From Actinomycetes bacterium (lineage in GTDB: Bacteria > Actinomycetota > Actinomycetes > Streptosporangiales > Streptosporangiaceae), in assembly GCA_023425615.1 (NCBI GenBank), contig JAFACJ010000995.1, positions 1 through 8,518 of the forward strand: 8,518 nucleotides of DNA, given 5' to 3'. Position 1 is the first letter of the stretch; each line of letters starts with the position of its first letter. The position numbers were made by a program, and so were the translations under genes. Positions 5,632 to 8,518 of this stretch are shown in pieces. The notes under the pieces are model-generated. The model saw nothing but the letters and a program-made list of their open reading frames with translations, was not told the origin of the DNA and made no database searches.

Positions 5632-6471
5632 ATGTCCATCGAACGGTTCAGGCCGGAGATCTGGTCGGCCGTCCTGCTCAAGGCCAAGGAGCGCAAGCTC
5701 GTCTTCGCCCAGCCCGCCGTCGTCAACCGCAACTACGAAGGCGAGATCAGCCAGCAGGGCGACGTCGTCCACATCAGCTCCATCGGCGACCCCACGATCG
5801 TCAACCACACCCGCGGTGACGCGATCAACTACGAGGAGCTGCAGGACGCCGGCCAGACGATGGCGATCGACCAGGCGCAGCGGTACGCCTTCAAGGTCGA
5901 CGACATCGACAAGCGGCAGGCCAAGGGCGACGTCATGGGCGAGGCCATGCGCCGCGCCGCCTACCTGCTGGCCAAGACCGTCGACACCTACGTCGCGGGC
6001 CTGTACACCGGCGTCGACTCCGCCAACGTGATCTCCACCCGATCCATCACCACCGGCGACGCCGCCTACACCGGCCTGGTCGACCTGCGGACCAAGCTCG
6101 CCAACGCCGACATCCCCGACGAGGGCCGGTACGCCATCGTCCCGCCCTGGTACTACGGGCTGCTCCTGCAGAACGACAAGTTCGTGCGCGCCGACGCCTC
6201 GGGCACCACCGACGGCCTGCGCAACGGCCACGTCGGCCGCGCCGCCGGATTCGACATCTACGAGTCCAACGCCTGCATCAACGTCACCGGCGACGACTAC
6301 ATCGTCCAGGCCGGCGTGAACGAGGCGATCTCCTACGCCGACCAGATCACCGAGACCGAGGCGCTGCGGCTGCAGACCCACTTCGCCGACGCCGTCCGCG
6401 GCCTGCACGTGTGGGGCTGCAAGCTCACCCGCCCCGACTTCATCGCGACGCTGACCGCGTCCCAGACCTGA
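5632..6471 (+). CDS. Major capsid protein
   Basis: A 279-residue protein behind a GAGAGG site five bases before ATG 5632. It begins with RFRPEIWSAVLLKAKERKLVF, the pattern of P22 gp5-like and related HK97-fold capsid proteins (FxPExWSxxLL). Next come QPAVVNRNYEGEISQQGDVV and VHISSIGDPTIVNH, which fit the extended loop and first strands. A long helix is rich in Ala (GEAMRRAAYLLAKTVDTYVAGLY). YAIVPPWYYGLLLQNDKFVRA and GHVGRAAGFDIYESNAC match the conserved peripheral-domain segments in which capsid proteins of this type name their own insertion point. It is shorter than P22 gp5 (430 residues), as is usual for this actinophage group. Hundreds of copies build the icosahedral shell. There is no cleaved N-terminal delta domain, in keeping with a separate scaffold gene. 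Family placement is by recalled pattern. Confidence 0.9.
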   Translation: MSIERFRPEIWSAVLLKAKERKLVFAQPAVVNRNYEGEISQQGDVVHISSIGDPTIVNHTRGDAINYEELQDAGQTMAIDQAQRYAFKVDDIDKRQAKGDVMGEAMRRAAYLLAKTVDTYVAGLYTGVDSANVISTRSITTGDAAYTGLVDLRTKLANADIPDEGRYAIVPPWYYGLLLQNDKFVRADASGTTDGLRNGHVGRAAGFDIYESNACINVTGDDYIVQAGVNEAISYADQITETEALRLQTHFADAVRGLHVWGCKLTRPDFIATLTASQT

Positions 6472-6484
6472 TCGGAGAACCTCC

Positions 6485-6862
6485 ATGGCACGCACCGCGA
6501 TCACCCCGCGCGCGCTCGTCAAGAACGGCGGCCTCAACGGCGCCACCGGAGCGACCACCATCGACTCCACCCTGGTGACCAACGGCGCCACCATCGCCAG
6601 CGCCAAGCCCGAGCGCACCCTCATCCGGGTCGCCAACACCGAGGGCTCGACCAACACCCTCACCATCAAGGCCGGCGACAACCCGCCCGCGCTGCGGGCC
6701 GGACAGGGCGACCTGGTCGTCACCGTCGCCGCGACCTCCGGCGTGCAGTACATCGGCCCCCTGGAGTCCGACAAGTACCTGCAGGCCGACGGCTCCCTGG
6801 AGATCGACTTCGAGTCCGGCATGACCGGCTCCATCGACGTCCTGCTCCTGCCGAGGGGCTGA
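6485..6862 (+). CDS. Probable capsid decoration protein
   Basis: A 125-residue protein 13 bases after the capsid gene, with a CGGAG-type site before ATG 6485. It is rich in Thr, Ala, Gly and Val and looks all-beta, with short strands such as RTLIRVANTEG, NTLTIKAG and GSLEIDFESGMTGSIDVLLL. There are no cysteines, no long helices and no signal peptide. Small all-beta proteins right after the major capsid gene often stick to the outside of the shell and strengthen it; that role is inferred from position and composition. It could instead be a small head protein of unknown role. The stop lies two bases before the next start. Confidence 0.6.
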   Translation: MARTAITPRALVKNGGLNGATGATTIDSTLVTNGATIASAKPERTLIRVANTEGSTNTLTIKAGDNPPALRAGQGDLVVTVAATSGVQYIGPLESDKYLQADGSLEIDFESGMTGSIDVLLLPRG

Positions 6863-6864
6863 CC

Positions 6865-7146
6865 ATGGCCGAGACCATCCACGTCCGCGGGGAGGGCGGC
6901 GTCATCTGGGAGATGGACCTGCCCCTCCCCGAGGGAGTCGCCCAGCGCCTGGCCTCCGGCGTGCTCACCCGTGTCAACGCCGACGGCTCCCCCTTCGAGC
7001 CCGACCCGGCCCAGGAGCGCCCGGCCCGCCCGAAGGACAACGCTTCCACCGAGAAGTGGGCCGAATACGCCCGCACCCTCGGCGCCACCGACGAGGACGT
7101 CGAGGGCCTGTCCCGCGCCGACCTGATCGAGCTGTACGGAGGCTGA
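6865..7146 (+). CDS. Small head-region protein with HeH/SAP-like C-terminus
   Basis: A 93-residue protein that starts two bases after the previous stop without a clear ribosome site, so it is probably translated by coupling. The N-terminal half (ETIHVRGEGGVIWEMDLPLP and LTRVNADGSPFEPDP) is strand-like; a proline-rich bridge follows. The last 32 residues, from TEKWAEYARTLGATDED to LSRADLIELYG, resemble the helix-extended loop-helix (HeH/SAP/LEM) motif, which binds nucleic acid or protein. Such proteins are common between capsid and connector genes of actinophages, but I know of no proven role. Possible jobs are contact with packaged DNA or an aid in neck assembly. The gene is clearly real from codon use and packing; the function is open. 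Confidence 0.7.
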   Translation: MAETIHVRGEGGVIWEMDLPLPEGVAQRLASGVLTRVNADGSPFEPDPAQERPARPKDNASTEKWAEYARTLGATDEDVEGLSRADLIELYGG

Positions 7147-7147
7147 C

Positions 7148-7750
7148 ATGGCAGCCCTGGCGACCACGGACGACCTGACCGCCCGCGGCATCACCGTGGC
7201 GGACGAACCGCTCGCCGAGCTCTACCTCGGCGTCGCCTCCGCCGCAGTGCGGGACGCCGCGGGCTGCCAGATCAGCCAGACCACCAGCACCGTCACCCTC
7301 TACCCGTCCAGCCCCAGCCCCTACCTGGCGCTACCCGGAGGCCCGGTCACCGCGGTCACCTCGGTCGAGATCGACGGGCGGGAGCTGACGCAGGGCCTGG
7401 ACTACGCGCTGTGGGACGGCTCCCTGTACCGGCCGTGCGGCTGGCTGGCCATGACCGCGGCGGGCCTGCCCGCACCGGTCGTGGCGACCTACCCCCACGG
7501 CCTGGTCGTCGTGCCCGAGGACATCGTCGACCTCGTCTGCCGGATGGCCGCCACCGCGGTCAACGCCGCCGGGGCATCCAAGGACGGGTCCGGCCTGGCG
7601 ATCGACGGCGTCGTGCAAGAGAGCCTCGGCGACTACGCGGTGACCTACCGCACGGACACCGGGCTGACGGAGATGGAGCTGTCGGCCTCGATGCGCTCCC
7701 GGCTCCGGGCCCGGTTCGGCGGCGGCACCGCGATGGTGTCGACCCGATGA
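7148..7750 (+). CDS. Head-tail connector (adaptor) protein, HK97 gp6 / SPP1 gp15-like
   Basis: A 200-residue protein with a GGAGG site at 7138-7142 and ATG 7148 one base after the previous stop. The N-terminus, from TTDDLTARGITVADE to LAELYLGVASAAVRDAAGC, is the helical part of the gp6/gp15 adaptor family. VTLYPSSPSPYLALPGGPV and AVTSVEIDGRELTQGLDYAL are the beta-hairpin part, with the typical order of a leading strand, PVTAVTSVEIDG, then a Tyr/Leu/Trp strand. VVPEDIVDLVCRMAATAV fits the following helix. A ring of this protein sits under the portal and passes DNA to the tail. Its length is somewhat above the shortest members, owing to the C-terminal part after residue 145. It is followed by a four-base ATGA overlap with the closure gene. 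Confidence 0.82.
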   Translation: MAALATTDDLTARGITVADEPLAELYLGVASAAVRDAAGCQISQTTSTVTLYPSSPSPYLALPGGPVTAVTSVEIDGRELTQGLDYALWDGSLYRPCGWLAMTAAGLPAPVVATYPHGLVVVPEDIVDLVCRMAATAVNAAGASKDGSGLAIDGVVQESLGDYAVTYRTDTGLTEMELSASMRSRLRARFGGGTAMVSTR

Positions 7751-8064
7751 GACCACCGGTCTCCCGCATGTTCGGCCACGAGGTGACGATCCAGCCGAAG
7801 ACCGGCAAGACCGCGGCAGGCCCCACCTACGGCCCTCCGGTCACCGTGGCGTGCCGGATCAACTCCGGCCGCCGCCTGGCCCGCTCCCCGCAGCAGGCCG
7901 AGGTGTCCGACCAGACCACCGTCTACCTGCCGCGCGATGCCGACTGCCCGATCGGCTCCCGCATCACACTCCCCGACGGCCGCCCCACGACCGTCATCGA
8001 GATCCACCCGCGCGACGGGGGCCGCCTGCCGACCCCGGCCTACTTGGAGGTGGTGGTGCAGTGA
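7747..8064 (+). CDS. Head-closure (stopper) protein, HK97 gp7 / SPP1 gp16-like
   Basis: The start is ATG 7747 in an ATGA overlap with the connector stop; the frame is open further upstream, but an earlier start would run deep into the connector gene. The 105-residue product is beta-rich, with FGHEVTIQPKTG, a strand VTVACRINSGRR, then TVYLPRDADCPIGSRITLPD and TTVIEIHPRDGG. This is the usual plan of head-closure proteins: a small barrel with an XxYLPxxxxxxxGSxI strand pair. They form the ring below the connector that plugs the portal until the tail joins. There is no strong ribosome site, so translation is probably coupled to the connector. It overlaps the next gene by four bases (GTGA). Confidence 0.75.
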   Translation: MRPPVSRMFGHEVTIQPKTGKTAAGPTYGPPVTVACRINSGRRLARSPQQAEVSDQTTVYLPRDADCPIGSRITLPDGRPTTVIEIHPRDGGRLPTPAYLEVVVQ

Positions 8065-8396
8065 GCGTCAGCATGGACTGGCACGGCGAGGAAGCCCTCG
8101 CCCGTCTCGCCGCCGCCGCCGAGGAAGGCGTGAAGGACGGCACCGAGGCGCTCCTTGAGGCCAGTCAGCGGCTCGTCCCGGTCGATGACGGGGACCTGCG
8201 CGACTCCGGCACGGCCAGCCAGGACGGTCTAGAGGGCGCGGTGTCCTACAGCACCCTGTACGCCGTGCTCCGGCACGAGTCGGGGTACGCGCGGCTGAAG
8301 GGCGGCTCCAAGAAGTTCCTGGAGCGGCCGATGACCGAGAACGCCGACGAGATCCTGGATGCTGTCGCCGCACCGATCCGGCGGGCCATCTCGTGA
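8061..8396 (+). CDS. HK97 gp10-like minor head/neck protein
   Basis: A 111-residue protein. GTG 8061 overlaps the previous stop (GTGA) and has GGAGG at 8046-8050, ten bases upstream; the alternative ATG 8073 is too far from that site. A long N-terminal helix, from GEEALARLAAAAEEGVKDG to ALLEASQRL, leads to VPVDDGDLRDSG (residues 39-50), the signature of the gp10 family, then a beta part with GAVSYSTLYAVLRHE and KKFLERPM (about 84-91), and a C-terminal helix. In HK97-like phages this protein helps complete the neck between head and tail. The order connector, closure, gp10-like, tail terminator is the standard one. It overlaps the next start by four bases. Confidence 0.82.
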   Translation: MSVSMDWHGEEALARLAAAAEEGVKDGTEALLEASQRLVPVDDGDLRDSGTASQDGLEGAVSYSTLYAVLRHESGYARLKGGSKKFLERPMTENADEILDAVAAPIRRAIS

Positions 8397-8518
8397 GCTG
8401 GTCCCGGGACTTCCTGTTCGGCATCGCCGAGCACCTGGACTCCAGAGGCATCGTCGACTGGCGGCCTCCGCCCGCCCTCTACACCGCCCCGTACTCCGGG
8501 GTGCCCGCGGTCCTGGAG
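8393..8518 (+). CDS. Probable tail terminator protein, N-terminal part (3' partial)
   Basis: GTG 8393 overlaps the previous stop (GTGA) and opens a frame that runs to the window end; 42 residues are visible. The start MSWSRDFLFGIAEHLDSRG is a helix, and WRPPPALYTAPYSGVPAVLE resembles the short linker and first strand of phage tail-terminator or minor tail proteins, which often carry a similar ALYTA segment. Such proteins cap the tail tube and join it to the neck. The call rests mainly on position after the gp10-like gene. Too little is present for certainty. Confidence 0.55.
   Translation, partial: MSWSRDFLFGIAEHLDSRGIVDWRPPPALYTAPYSGVPAVLE

Noticed and set aside
4387..7194. A 935-residue open frame on the minus strand
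   Set aside because: It lies antisense across five well-supported + strand genes and the terminator. Its composition (Gly, Val, Leu, Arg) is what the reverse of GC-rich codons yields.
1..8518. tRNA genes, CRISPR array, insertion sequence or attachment site
   Set aside because: No cloverleaf, regularly spaced repeats, transposase or integrase frames were seen; coding sequence fills nearly the whole window.

Overview
The window is part of the head-morphogenesis region of a tailed phage or prophage from a high-GC actinobacterium, possibly of the Streptomyces or Streptosporangiales type. This rests on very GC-rich codons (third positions are almost all G or C in the structural genes), the SPP1/HK97-type order of head genes, and the style of the terminase and portal proteins. 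No integrase, repressor or host gene is visible, so phage and prophage cannot be told apart. All genes are on the + strand and tightly packed; many stops and starts overlap or lie 1-13 bases apart. No stretch over 300 bases lacks a gene; the largest gap is about 96 bases (4822-4917).

Layout: 1-560 is the C-terminal nuclease part of the large terminase (5' end cut off). 571-2037 is the portal. 2012-4678 is a very long MuF-type minor head protein of 888 residues. 4648-4821 is a 57-residue protein overlapping the MuF end. A strong intrinsic terminator follows at 4840-4865. Then come the scaffold (4918-5619), the major capsid protein (5632-6471), a probable decoration protein (6485-6862), a small protein with a HeH/SAP-like tail (6865-7146), the head-tail connector (7148-7750), the head-closure protein (7747-8064), an HK97 gp10-like protein (8061-8396) and the first 42 residues of a probable tail terminator (8393 to the window end).

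The genes form one assembly line: terminase pumps DNA through the portal into a shell built by scaffold plus capsid protein, and the connector, closure and gp10-like proteins build the neck that receives the tail. MuF proteins sit inside the head with the portal.

The most unusual item is the MuF protein. Behind the normal MuF domain it carries a kinase-like domain with PI3/4-kinase or HipA-style motifs, then a proline-rich linker and a C-terminal domain with the Arg / Ser-Thr-Ser / Glu pattern of ADP-ribosyltransferases. It looks like a virion-packaged two-effector polymorphic toxin that could be delivered into the host with the DNA. The small overlapping gene behind it is a candidate partner or immunity protein, and the terminator closes this block before the capsid genes. 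These functional readings are inferences from motifs.
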